DNA of 64,000 bases, taken from CAYOUV01 sp963790075. GTDB lineage: Bacteria > Chloroflexota > Anaerolineae > Anaerolineales > Villigracilaceae. Position 1 is the stretch's first letter; each line of letters starts with the position of its first letter. The stretch is taken from positions 124,001 to 188,000 of the forward strand of contig CAWBNG010000007.1 of assembly GCA_963790075.1 (NCBI GenBank), given 5' to 3'. The notes under the pieces are model-generated. The model had not been told where the DNA came from and did no database searches. It was given only the letters and a program-made list of their open reading frames with translations. Shown in pieces: positions 51,199 to 59,597 of the stretch. Position numbers and translations under genes: made by a program.

Positions 51199-54072
51199 TC
51201 ATTTGTGCTCGCCGCGTTTGGCTGAGACAAAGTATTTCACTGCCTCCGCCGCCAGCGAGGGGACGAACAATAACGGAATCATCACTTCCCACTGTTGCCA
51301 GCCCAAAGGCACTGTATCAAAAACCTTGTTCAAGAAGGGAACGTAGACCACCGCCAACATCAAAGCCAGGGAGGAGAGCACAGCTAAATTCATGTTGCGA
51401 TTATTGAATACACCGATCTTGATCAACGGGTAGCGTTCCGAGCGCGCTGTATAGGCACGTAACAATTCCGACGCAGAAAGCGTGATGAAGGCCATCGTCT
51501 CGGCAAACGGAATTTGGTCGGGCTGCCCAACATGCATGTTCAAACCCAGGAAATAAGCGCCGAGGGATACCGCTGTAATCGCAATAGTCTGGATCACGAT
51601 ACCCCAAACCATAAAGCGATTGATGATCGGTTCCTGAGGTGGACGCGGCTGCTGGTTCATTGTGTCCGGATCGCCTTTCTCGGTCCCCAGGGCCAGGGCG
51701 GGGGCGCCATCGGTGATCAAATTCAGCCACAACAACTGGATGGCAGCCAGCGGAGAATTGCTGGTCAGCAGGGTGCCAAAGAAAATAATCGCGATCTCGG
51801 CCATGTTGCAGGAAAGCAGATAATAGACGAACTTGCGGATGTTGCTGTAGATGATGCGCCCCTGCTCAACCGCGTCGACAATGCTGGCGTAATTATCATC
51901 CGTCAAGACCATATCGGCCGTTTCTTTGGCCACATCTGTGCCTGTGATGCCCATCGCCACTCCAATATCGGAGCGTTTGATCGCCGGGGCATCGTTGACG
52001 CCATCACCGGTCATCGCCACAACTTCGTCATTGGCCTGCAGTGCATCCACAATGCGCATCTTATGTTCCGGTGAAACCCGGGCGAAGACATCTGTCATTT
52101 CGATGGAGCGACGCAGCTCCTCATCGCTCATCTTATCCAGATCGGCGCCGGTCGCCACTTTGTGACCGGGTTGCAACAAACCTATTGATTGAGCAATTGC
52201 CAGCGCCGTATTGGGATAATCGCCAGTGATCATCACCGTACGGATACCGGCATGGCGGGCTTTTTCCAGCGCCACCTTCACTTCCTCGCGCGGCGGATCA
52301 ATCATGCCGATCAGGCCGATGAACACCAGATCGTGCTCCAACTCCTCGACCGCCGGACTCACATCCGGAACATCCCTCTCGAGACGATAGGCCATACCCA
52401 GAACGCGCAAAGCGTCGACTGTCATGGCATCAATGGCAGCCATAATCCGTTTGCGGATTTCATCTGTCATCGGCTGGGGATTGTCCTGCATATCCTGATA
52501 ATGCGTGCACAAGTCCAAGACCACATCCGGCGCACCTTTAACAGCGATCACATCCCAGCCTTGCTTTTGATCGTCGTAGAAAGGTGAAAGATCCTCTGGG
52601 CGCGGATCGATCACATCATGAACGGTGATCATGCGTTTGCGTTCCGAGTCGAATGGAATCTCGCTCTCGCGTGGGTAAGCCCGGTCCAGGTCTACATGGA
52701 TCGCACCAGCTTTGGCGGCAGCCACCAGCATGGCTCCTTCTGTCGGATCGCCCACGATGCGGTAGGAGGTCTCGTCACCTTCCACCGCTTCCAGATCAGC
52801 GTCATTATTGAGTGCACCGACCCACAGGACGGTGTGAACCGCGGGATAATCCGTCAGGTTGACCGTCTTCTTATCGATCTGAAATTCTCCGCGCCGGGAG
52901 TAACCTGAGCCGGTTACCGTTACAAATTTGTTGTCTACCCAGACGCGAGTGACCGTCATCTGATTCTGGGTCAGCGTGCCGGTTTTGTCCGAACAGATCA
53001 CCGTGGCCGAGCCCAACGTCTCGACTGAGGACAGCCTGCGAATCAATGCGTGGCGGTGGATCATCTCGCGCATGCCCAACGCCAGGCTGATGGTCACTAC
53101 AGCCGGTAAGCCTTCGGGCACCGCCGCAATTGCCAGGCTGACCGCGACCAGGAAGGTATCCACCAGAACCTGCTTGCTGACCCGCAGGTATTCCAGAACA
53201 CCTATGTCCGGATTGACGATCATGCTGACATCCGTGTTTTGCACCACAGCCTGGACGAAGACCACGCCACAGACGGCCAACGCCGCCCAGCCGAGGGTCT
53301 TGCCAAGCTGGTCGAGACGCTTCTGCAACGGAGTCTCTTCATCGTCCACCCGCTGGAGCATGTCGGCGATCAAACCCAACTGGGTGCGCATGCCGGTGCT
53401 GACGACTACGCCACGCCCACGCCCATAAGCGACCGTGGTCCCCATAAAAGCTGTGTTTCTGCGATCTCCCAGGGGCACATCCTGATCAAAAACCATGGCA
53501 GCATTTTTCTGCACTGGAAGCGACTCCCCGGTCAATGAAGCCTCTTCCACGCGCAAGTTGACTGCTTCGATCAGGCGCACATCGGCCGGAATAAAATTAC
53601 CAGCCTCCAGGAAGACAATATCTCCCGGGACCAGCTCACGTGCCGGGATCGTCAGACGGTGTCCGCTGCGCAAGACCTGTGCATCAGGCGCAGCCAGTTT
53701 CTTAAGGGCCGCCAAAGCTTGTTCCGCCCGCCGCTCCTGGACAATACCCAGCACAGCGTTCAACACGACGATTGCCATGATTGCAGAGGCATCGATCCAC
53801 TCCCCCAGGAAGGCCGAAACGACCGAGGCCACGATCAACAACATGACGATGAAATTGTTGAACTGCTCCCAGAGCAACTTAAGGAAGGAAGGCCGCTGTG
53901 ATTCGGTCAATTGGTTAGAGCCGTAGTGCTCCAGACGTCCGGCGGCCTCTTCTTGCGTCAGACCATTTTGTTCAACCCGCAAATGGTCCAATACTTCTTC
54001 GGTTGATAATGCGTGCCAGGGTTCCGCCTGTTCGGCAGCCTGGGGTGGGATATTGCCAGTTAGATCGGCCAT
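51199..54072 (-). CDS. Type II P-type cation ATPase (Ca2+/Mn2+), riboswitch controlled
   Basis: 957 residues. SDKTGTLTQ has phosphorylated Asp362. TGES is in the actuator domain, and MTGDGVNDAPAIKRSDIGVAMG is the hinge. Metal-site residues match the Ca2+ pump family: AAVPEGLP in helix 4, SCNMAEI in helix 5 (Asn and Glu kept) and NLITDGAPALALG in helix 6 (Asn, Thr and Asp kept). The upstream yybP-ykoY-type riboswitch implies a Mn2+ response, so Mn2+ export (perhaps with Ca2+) is the likely role. GGAG precedes the ATG. The micropeptide gene lies 142 bases upstream. Confidence 0.93.
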   Translation of the reverse strand: MADLTGNIPPQAAEQAEPWHALSTEEVLDHLRVEQNGLTQEEAAGRLEHYGSNQLTESQRPSFLKLLWEQFNNFIVMLLIVASVVSAFLGEWIDASAIMAIVVLNAVLGIVQERRAEQALAALKKLAAPDAQVLRSGHRLTIPARELVPGDIVFLEAGNFIPADVRLIEAVNLRVEEASLTGESLPVQKNAAMVFDQDVPLGDRRNTAFMGTTVAYGRGRGVVVSTGMRTQLGLIADMLQRVDDEETPLQKRLDQLGKTLGWAALAVCGVVFVQAVVQNTDVSMIVNPDIGVLEYLRVSKQVLVDTFLVAVSLAIAAVPEGLPAVVTISLALGMREMIHRHALIRRLSSVETLGSATVICSDKTGTLTQNQMTVTRVWVDNKFVTVTGSGYSRRGEFQIDKKTVNLTDYPAVHTVLWVGALNNDADLEAVEGDETSYRIVGDPTEGAMLVAAAKAGAIHVDLDRAYPRESEIPFDSERKRMITVHDVIDPRPEDLSPFYDDQKQGWDVIAVKGAPDVVLDLCTHYQDMQDNPQPMTDEIRKRIMAAIDAMTVDALRVLGMAYRLERDVPDVSPAVEELEHDLVFIGLIGMIDPPREEVKVALEKARHAGIRTVMITGDYPNTALAIAQSIGLLQPGHKVATGADLDKMSDEELRRSIEMTDVFARVSPEHKMRIVDALQANDEVVAMTGDGVNDAPAIKRSDIGVAMGITGTDVAKETADMVLTDDNYASIVDAVEQGRIIYSNIRKFVYYLLSCNMAEIAIIFFGTLLTSNSPLAAIQLLWLNLITDGAPALALGTEKGDPDTMNQQPRPPQEPIINRFMVWGIVIQTIAITAVSLGAYFLGLNMHVGQPDQIPFAETMAFITLSASELLRAYTARSERYPLIKIGVFNNRNMNLAVLSSLALMLAVVYVPFLNKVFDTVPLGWQQWEVMIPLLFVPSLAAEAVKYFVSAKRGEHK

Positions 54073-54214
54073 CGTGCATTCTCCGTGATCGAAGATAACT
54101 GATTCACAATATTCAGGGTTTTATTGATCATCCAAGCCGGATAATCAACCAGAAGGAAATCATTATCCAGCCATTTTCTCATATCGGTTCCGGGATAATA
54201 CCGGCGGTTTACTT

Positions 54215-54316
54215 TCAACGCGAAAATGCCTTTTTCAAGCGCTGAAACAAAAACACCCATGCGTATCCCAAGAACAGGATAACATCCAAGAGGACGAACA
54301 TCCAATGCGTTTTCAT
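54215..54316 (-). CDS. 33-residue single-helix membrane micropeptide upstream of the ATPase
   Basis: MKTHWMFVLLDVILFLGYAW starts a peptide with one hydrophobic helix (about 5-24) and a basic tail, RLKKAFSR. GAGG with a six-base spacer precedes the ATG, which is good evidence of translation. It is the first frame after the riboswitch terminator and shares the ATPase transcript. Size and topology resemble regulatory small subunits of P-type ATPases (KdpF, sarcolipin), but no sequence homology is claimed. Confidence 0.6.
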   Translation of the reverse strand: MKTHWMFVLLDVILFLGYAWVFLFQRLKKAFSR

Positions 54317-54348
54317 GCTAACCTCGACTTTACTAAGTATAAACCGAT

Positions 54349-54379
54349 AAAAAACGAGACCACCATCGTGGCGGTCTCG
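54349..54379 (-). terminator. Riboswitch expression-platform terminator
   Basis: CGAGACCGCC pairs with GGTGGTCTCG (one G.U) around a five-base loop and is followed by six T. It lies between the aptamer and the micropeptide gene, so ligand binding can decide read-through. Confidence 0.85.
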
Positions 54380-54384
54380 CAAAC

Positions 54385-54470
54385 GCACAGAAGCGTACAA
54401 ACTGCCGGGAGCTCCGCTCCGTCTTGACGACAGTTTGTCCTGCCAGGGCAGGCGCTACTCCCCGTACCAA
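54385..54470 (-). promoter_or_regulatory. yybP-ykoY-type (Mn2+) riboswitch aptamer
   Basis: On the minus strand: GGGGAGTAGC (54463-54454), a CCTGCC/GGCAGG hairpin, an ACAAACTG/CAGTTTGT stem, and CGTCAAGAC (54429-54421) followed by a GGAGC/GCTCC hairpin. GGGGAGUAGC and the CGUCAA loop are the two conserved docking loops of the yybP-ykoY family, known to sense Mn2+ and often placed before Mn2+ exporters and P-type ATPases. It is followed by the terminator at 54349-54379. Confidence 0.85.
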
Positions 54471-54475
54471 TCATC

Positions 54476-54504
54476 AGTGTACACGGTCAAAGATTGGATG
54501 TCAA
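54476..54504 (-). promoter_or_regulatory. Sigma-70 promoter of the riboswitch-ATPase transcript
   Basis: TTGACA (54504-54499), 17 bases, TACACT (54481-54476). Expected start is near 54469, just before the aptamer's GGGGAG. It lies 36 bases past the glgC stop, so the unit is transcribed independently. Confidence 0.75.
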
Positions 54505-54540
54505 GAGAAAATTCCCAATTTCACAAACCCAATAATTGAC

Positions 54541-55806
54541 CTATAAATCCTGCGGTGTGATGTGTATACCCGCCGCCAACTCTGTATCTTTGGGGATGAT
54601 GACGATGCCGTCACGCACGTACCAATTCTTGTGATCAAGATCAGTGCCCGCTGGAAACGGTTTGATCACCACTCCTTTGCCCAGGCGGACATTTTTGTCG
54701 AGAATTGCTCCCTCGATATGGCATTCGGGTCCGATGCCAATCGGGATTTTGGAAAGATGATCATCGATGGAATAATAGTCTGCTCCCATCAGAATACTGT
54801 TTTTAAGCTTGGCACCAGCATAGATCTGACTGCGCACGCCCACTACCGAGTGGCTGATTTCGGCATCCTGAATGCGACAACCTTCTGCTAAGAGCACTTC
54901 CTTCAAGAGGCTGTCTTCAACAATTGAGCCGGGCAGGAATCGCGCATGAGTGTAGATCGGTCGATCTGGATAATAAAAATTAAACGGGGGATCGGGCTTT
55001 GTCAATTCAAGGTTTGTTTTATAAAACGAGTCAATCGTTCCGATATCAGCCCAGTAGTCGTCAAAGTTATAACCAAAGACAGCCTGGTGATGGTCAATCG
55101 CGTGGGGGATGACATCGCCGCCGAAATCATCGTAATCTTGGTAATTCGTCAGCAAATCGATCAGAACATCGGTATTGAAAACGTAGATTCCCATCGAGCC
55201 GAGCAGTGGGCGATCGGGATCGTTACTACTGGCAAATTCATCCCATACTTGCGGGTCTTTAGGCTTTTCGGTAAAGGCAGTGATGTGCCCATCCGGGGCG
55301 CGCTTCAGGATTCCAAAACGAGGCGCTTCTTCCCGCGTCACCGGCTGGACTGCTACAGTGATCTCTGCACCTGTCTGCCAGTGATACTCGGCCAGCGCGG
55401 CGTAATCCATGCGATAAAGATGGTCGCCAGCCAGGATCAACACATAATCCGCGCGGGTGGCCTGGATCTCAAACAGCTGTTTACGGACAGCGTCCGCCGT
55501 GCCCTGGTACCAGTCAGCACTCTCCATCGTCTGCTCGGCCGCCAGGATTTGCACCCAGCCAGTGTGGAATACGTCAAAATTATAGGTCTGGGTAATATGG
55601 CGGTGCAGGGAAACTGAATTGAACTGAGTCAAAACCGCGACACGGTACAGGCCTGAGTTGATACAGTTACTGAGGGTAATATCGATCAGGCGGTACTTGC
55701 CGGCGATCGGCACCGCCGGTTTGGACCGCATCCGTGTCAACGGGTATAGACGTGTCCCTCGCCCACCTCCCATGATGACTGCCAGGACATCGTTCAGCGT
55801 TGGCAT
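54541..55806 (-). CDS. glgC: Glucose-1-phosphate adenylyltransferase
   Basis: 421 residues. AVIMGGGRGTRLYPLTRMRSKPAVPIAGKYRLIDITLSNCINSG is the canonical nucleotide and regulator-binding start. WYQGTADAVRKQLFEI, ILAGDHLYRMDY and FTEKPKDP follow. A C-terminal left-handed beta helix follows (HARFLPGSIVEDSLL, ISHSVVGVRSQIYAGAKLKNSILMGADYYS). It makes ADP-glucose for glycogen. AAGGAG precedes the ATG; other glycogen genes are not in the window. Confidence 0.95.
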   Translation of the reverse strand: MPTLNDVLAVIMGGGRGTRLYPLTRMRSKPAVPIAGKYRLIDITLSNCINSGLYRVAVLTQFNSVSLHRHITQTYNFDVFHTGWVQILAAEQTMESADWYQGTADAVRKQLFEIQATRADYVLILAGDHLYRMDYAALAEYHWQTGAEITVAVQPVTREEAPRFGILKRAPDGHITAFTEKPKDPQVWDEFASSNDPDRPLLGSMGIYVFNTDVLIDLLTNYQDYDDFGGDVIPHAIDHHQAVFGYNFDDYWADIGTIDSFYKTNLELTKPDPPFNFYYPDRPIYTHARFLPGSIVEDSLLKEVLLAEGCRIQDAEISHSVVGVRSQIYAGAKLKNSILMGADYYSIDDHLSKIPIGIGPECHIEGAILDKNVRLGKGVVIKPFPAGTDLDHKNWYVRDGIVIIPKDTELAAGIHITPQDL

Positions 55807-55857
55807 ATCCGCTCCTTTTTTTTCGAACCGATTGAACTATAATAACATCAGAAACAA

Positions 55858-55886
55858 TTGCCAACAAGTCCGCCTCATTGTAAAAT
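55858..55886 (+). promoter_or_regulatory. Promoter for a leaderless trmD transcript
   Basis: TTGCCA (55858), 17 bases, TAAAAT (55881-55886), then six bases and the trmD ATG. The expected +1 coincides with the start codon and there is no Shine-Dalgarno. Confidence 0.65.
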
Positions 55887-55892
55887 GTTTCT

Positions 55893-56642
55893 ATGCGGTT
55901 TGACGTTTTTACACTCCTCCCCGAAACCTTTCTTCCCTATCTGCAATCCAGTATTTTGCAGAAAGCCGCTGAGCGCGGCTTGATTGACGTACATCTGCAC
56001 AACATCCGCGAATGGACACACGACCGGCATCACGTCACCGACGACACGCCCTACGGTGGGGGTGGCGGTATGGTGATGAAGCCCGAGCCGGTCTTCGAAG
56101 CGGTTGAAGGCGTGCTGGGAAAGCCACCGCAATGTCCGGTGATCCTGCTGACCCCGCAGGGGCGCGTCTTCGATCAAGGGATTGCCACACAACTGGCCGG
56201 ACACGAACAAATCGCTTTGATCTGTGGGCGCTACGAGGGGGTCGATGAACGTATTCGCGAGCATCTGGCGACCGACGAGATCTCCATTGGGGATTACGTG
56301 CTGACCGGCGGCGAACTGCCAGCCTTGCTGGTGATCGACGCGGTCTCGCGCCTGCTCCCGGGCGTGCTGGGCGACCCCGACGGGGCCCAGGACGATTCCC
56401 ACGCTTCAGGCCTGCTCGAATACCCGCACTATACCCGTCCGCCCGAATTCCGCGGCTGGGGGGTGCCCGAGATCCTGCTTTCCGGCGACCATGCCAAAAT
56501 CAACCAATGGCGGCGTGAGCAGGCGCTAATCCGCACACTGGAACGCAGACCGGACCTGCTTGAAACGGCGGGCCTGAACGAGAAGGATCGCGAATATCTC
56601 AAAACCATTCGCGCCAAGCCGGAGAGTGGGACTGATACATAA
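55893..56642 (+). CDS. trmD: tRNA (guanine37-N1)-methyltransferase
   Basis: 249 residues. MRFDVFTLLPE, THDRHHVTDDTPYGGGGGMVMKPEPVF, LICGRYEGVDERI and ISIGDYVLTGGELPALLVIDAVSRLLPGVLG form the SAM-binding trefoil knot of TrmD. EYPHYTRPPEFRGWGVPEILLSGDHAKINQWRREQAL is the conserved C-terminal part. It methylates G37 of tRNAs with a G36-containing anticodon, including proline tRNAs. It is away from the usual rpsP-rimM-rplS context. Confidence 0.96.
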   Translation: MRFDVFTLLPETFLPYLQSSILQKAAERGLIDVHLHNIREWTHDRHHVTDDTPYGGGGGMVMKPEPVFEAVEGVLGKPPQCPVILLTPQGRVFDQGIATQLAGHEQIALICGRYEGVDERIREHLATDEISIGDYVLTGGELPALLVIDAVSRLLPGVLGDPDGAQDDSHASGLLEYPHYTRPPEFRGWGVPEILLSGDHAKINQWRREQALIRTLERRPDLLETAGLNEKDREYLKTIRAKPESGTDT

Positions 56643-56671
56643 TCTATCAACCCGTGAACAGGAGCATGCCA

Positions 56672-57967
56672 ATGAACCAACGTCGTTTCCCATGGGGACA
56701 AACTTTTTTACTCGGCTTTGGGTTCCTGGGGATCAGCATCATTTGGCCGATCTTCAACCAGTACATCCCGATTTTTCTACAGGCGGGAAATCCTGAGTTT
56801 GTAAGACAACTGCAAGCTCAAGGACGTGAGGTCCCCAACATCGTCGGTTTTGGATTGGCTCCAAGCCTGGCGTTGTTCATCATGACCTGGGACAATATTC
56901 TTAATATGTTCATTGCACCCTGGGCAGGCGCGAAAAGCGATCGAACGTGGAATCGTTTTGGCCGCCGCAAAGGATGGATTCTGCTTGGCATGCCGATCGC
57001 TTTACTGGCATTTGTCTTCATCCCCGTAGCGCAATCCATACTGGCGATTGCCGCATTCATCCTCATCACAGATTTCGGCATGTCGCTTTTTCGCTCGCCG
57101 ACCGTTGCCTGGCTGGGTGACTTATTCATCGTTGAAGAGCGCAGCAAAGCCAATGGCGTTATCAACCTGATGGGTGGCGTCGGCGGATTATTGGCCTATT
57201 TCGGCGGCGGAATTCTATTCAATCAACTTGGGCGTTCAGCGCCTTTTATCGCCGGGGCAATTGCCACGCTGATCGCCTTGGTAGTCGTTTTATTCTTCGT
57301 CAAAGAGCCACACGAATTAGCAAATGGCCCGACCGAGGATGAGGCCGGCAGCGTGATGGAAAACGTCCGGATTCTCTTCAGCAATCCAGACAAAAGCGGC
57401 GTGTTTGTATTGTTAGGCATCTTGTTGTGGTTCATGGCCTTCAATGCACTGGAAACAGGCCTTTCTTCATTCGCAGTTTTCACCCTGGGCATGAAGGCGG
57501 GTACGGCTTCCATCTATGCTGGCTCAGTGACCATATCTTTCATTATTTTCGCCGTGCCCGCCGGGTTTCTGGGAGCGCGCTTCGGGCGTGGTTTGACAAT
57601 TCGTATTGGGCTGATCGGGTTAACGTTATTGATGCTGGCCGGTTACTTTTTGATTCAGGGTCCGGTGATGTTCGTCATCGTTTTAGTTCTGGCGGGGGGG
57701 TTCTGGGCGCTGGTCAATGTCAATAGCCTACCTCTGGTCTACGATCACGGTGATGAAAGGCGCATCGGGGCTTATACCGGCCTGTATTATTTCTCGTCTC
57801 AATTAGCCGCTGTACTTGGACCTACCCTGGGCGGTGTAGTAGTAGACGTGCTCGGAGACCAGTATCGCTGGCTGTGGCTCTTCAGTACGGTTTTTATGGC
57901 GCTTGCGTGGCTCGCCATGGGTGGCGTGAAAGCGGGTAAGAAGCCGGCAACGCAGCCAGCATCTTGA
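56672..57967 (+). CDS. MFS transporter, sugar/SLC45-like
   Basis: 431 residues with about 12 helices. WDNILNMFIAPWAGAKSDRTWNRFGRRKGWILLGMP has the MFS loop 2-3 motif in a form common in GPH/SLC45-like sugar transporters. TDFGMSLFRSPTVAWLGDLF and LGARFGRGLTIRIGL follow. AGGAG is spaced for ATG 56672, so the upstream GTG at 56654 is not used. It lies 29 bases after trmD. Substrate is not determined; a disaccharide is possible. Confidence 0.85.
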   Translation: MNQRRFPWGQTFLLGFGFLGISIIWPIFNQYIPIFLQAGNPEFVRQLQAQGREVPNIVGFGLAPSLALFIMTWDNILNMFIAPWAGAKSDRTWNRFGRRKGWILLGMPIALLAFVFIPVAQSILAIAAFILITDFGMSLFRSPTVAWLGDLFIVEERSKANGVINLMGGVGGLLAYFGGGILFNQLGRSAPFIAGAIATLIALVVVLFFVKEPHELANGPTEDEAGSVMENVRILFSNPDKSGVFVLLGILLWFMAFNALETGLSSFAVFTLGMKAGTASIYAGSVTISFIIFAVPAGFLGARFGRGLTIRIGLIGLTLLMLAGYFLIQGPVMFVIVLVLAGGFWALVNVNSLPLVYDHGDERRIGAYTGLYYFSSQLAAVLGPTLGGVVVDVLGDQYRWLWLFSTVFMALAWLAMGGVKAGKKPATQPAS

Positions 57968-57978
57968 AGGAGGCTTCC

Positions 57979-58443
57979 ATGAAACTCGGCGAGGTTATTT
58001 CGATCCACATTGCTCCCGAAGCTGGCGCGCTTCCCCGATCGATACAGCAGGTCCAGGCCGTGGCCGGGATGGGGCTGGAAGGCGACCGCTACTACCTGCG
58101 TCAGGGCAGTTATGCCAAAAAATGGGACGAATCGCGCGAGGTGACCCTGATCGAAGCCGAAGCGCTGGAGGCCCTGGCTCGCGATTACAAATTGCAGATT
58201 TCCCCGGCCGAAAGCCGTCGCAATATTGCCACCCGCGGCGTGGCGCTGAACCACCTGGTTGGCCAGGAATTCCGCATCGGGCAGGCGATCTTGCGCGGCA
58301 TCAGGCTGTGCGAACCGTGCAGCCACCTCGAGCAGCTGACCGGTCGCGAGGTCCAGCCGGGACTCGTACACCGCGGCGGGCTGCGGGCGGCAATCGTCCA
58401 AAGCGGGACCGTCCAGGTGGGGGATTCGATCGAATTGATGTAA
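57979..58443 (+). CDS. MOSC domain protein
   Basis: 154 residues. GMGLEGDRYYLRQGSY, REVTLIEAEALEAL, RRNIATRGVALNHLVGQEFRIG and LCEPCSHLEQLTG are the four conserved blocks of stand-alone MOSC proteins. The last contains the invariant cysteine thought to carry sulfur. These proteins act with molybdenum cofactor or metal-sulfur chemistry. AAGGAGG is ideally placed before ATG 57979. It lies 11 bases past the MFS stop. Confidence 0.9.
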   Translation: MKLGEVISIHIAPEAGALPRSIQQVQAVAGMGLEGDRYYLRQGSYAKKWDESREVTLIEAEALEALARDYKLQISPAESRRNIATRGVALNHLVGQEFRIGQAILRGIRLCEPCSHLEQLTGREVQPGLVHRGGLRAAIVQSGTVQVGDSIELM

Positions 58444-58444
58444 G

Positions 58445-59575
58445 GTGAAAAATCGCTCACTTCGCGCGCCTCTTATCCTCTTTATTTGCCTGACGCTGTT
58501 CGCCCCAAGCCTGGCCGCGTGTACCCCCCAGGAGCCAAACTGCGCCAGCAGCGAGGTCTTTTGTGTCGGCCTGGTGACGGAGATCGGACCGGTCAAGGAC
58601 CAGGGACCCAACCAGGCAGCCTGGATTGACTTGCAACGTGCAAAAGAAGAAAACCTGGTCGATCAGGTTGCTTACATTGAAACCGTCGACACCAAAGACT
58701 ATGCGGCCAATATCCGGGCCTTCGTCGAAGTCGGTTATGACCTGATCGTGACGATTGGTTATGGCGCGCGCGAGGCCACCGTTGATGCGGCTGAAAGATA
58801 CCCCCATACTCTTTTCATCGGCATGGATCAACCGCTTCCGGCTGCGCCTCCCCCACCAACGGAGACAGAAACCCTATCCACACTTCAGACTGCTACTCCC
58901 GAATCGACCCCGACGGCAGAAAACACAATTCCAAGCAATCTGACACTGGTTATTTATCCTGAAGATCAGGCTGGCTTCCTGGCGGGTGCGCTGGCCGCCA
59001 TGATGACCCGGACCCAAAAAGTGGGCGCCGTGTGTGAATCCGAGGGGATCGATTCAGTCAAGCTGTATTGCGAGGGTTTTAAGGCCGGAGTGGCTTACAT
59101 TAATCCGGCTGTCGACCCGTTGATCGAATACAGGGAGGGAAGCCTCGAAAAAACATTTGCCGACTCCGAATGGGGCAGCGCGACAGCAGACAAAATGATT
59201 AATGATGGGGCAGATGTCATCTTTGCAGTCGGGGGGCAGACTGCAGAAGGTGCGCTCAGAACCGCGGCGAAAGACAATGTCTATGTTATCGGCTCGGAAA
59301 TCGATCAGTTTTACGCCCTGCCAGAAGTTCGCGATGTACTGCTTTCGAGCGCACTCAAAAAGTTCAGCCCAACCCTGTACGATTTGCTGGCCGTCAAACT
59401 CAAGGCACCGGAGAAGGCGCTTCCCATCTACGCCGGTCAGGTCGGGTATGCTCCTTTGCACAAGTCGGAAAAGATAATTTCCGCAATCGTGGCAACACAA
59501 ATGCAGGACTTGGAACACAATTTCAAGGATGGCACACTTGATACGGGTGTAACTTTAGATAATCCTCAGGGATAA
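58445..59575 (+). CDS. BMP-family substrate-binding lipoprotein with Thr/Pro-rich insertion
   Basis: 376 residues. The signal MKNRSLRAPLILF... ends in SLAACTP. The BMP/PnrA-like domain has FCVGLVTEIGPVKDQGPNQAAW, DLIVTIGYGAREATVDAAERYP, VIYPEDQAGFLAGALAAMM, VGAVCESEGIDSVK and VIFAVGGQTAEGALR. A Thr/Pro-rich stretch (about residues 136-165) is inserted mid-domain, unlike its relative at 60983. BMP lipoproteins bind nucleosides or sugars for ABC import. GTG start one base after the MOSC stop. An IS follows it, so no transporter genes are directly attached. Confidence 0.87.
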   Translation: MKNRSLRAPLILFICLTLFAPSLAACTPQEPNCASSEVFCVGLVTEIGPVKDQGPNQAAWIDLQRAKEENLVDQVAYIETVDTKDYAANIRAFVEVGYDLIVTIGYGAREATVDAAERYPHTLFIGMDQPLPAAPPPPTETETLSTLQTATPESTPTAENTIPSNLTLVIYPEDQAGFLAGALAAMMTRTQKVGAVCESEGIDSVKLYCEGFKAGVAYINPAVDPLIEYREGSLEKTFADSEWGSATADKMINDGADVIFAVGGQTAEGALRTAAKDNVYVIGSEIDQFYALPEVRDVLLSSALKKFSPTLYDLLAVKLKAPEKALPIYAGQVGYAPLHKSEKIISAIVATQMQDLEHNFKDGTLDTGVTLDNPQG

Positions 59576-59597
59576 TTATTGCGCCCGCTCGGAGACC

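Noticed and set aside
54060..54305. 81-codon minus-strand frame between the micropeptide and the ATPase
   Set aside because: It overlaps both genes in another frame, has no ribosome site and no recognisable domain.
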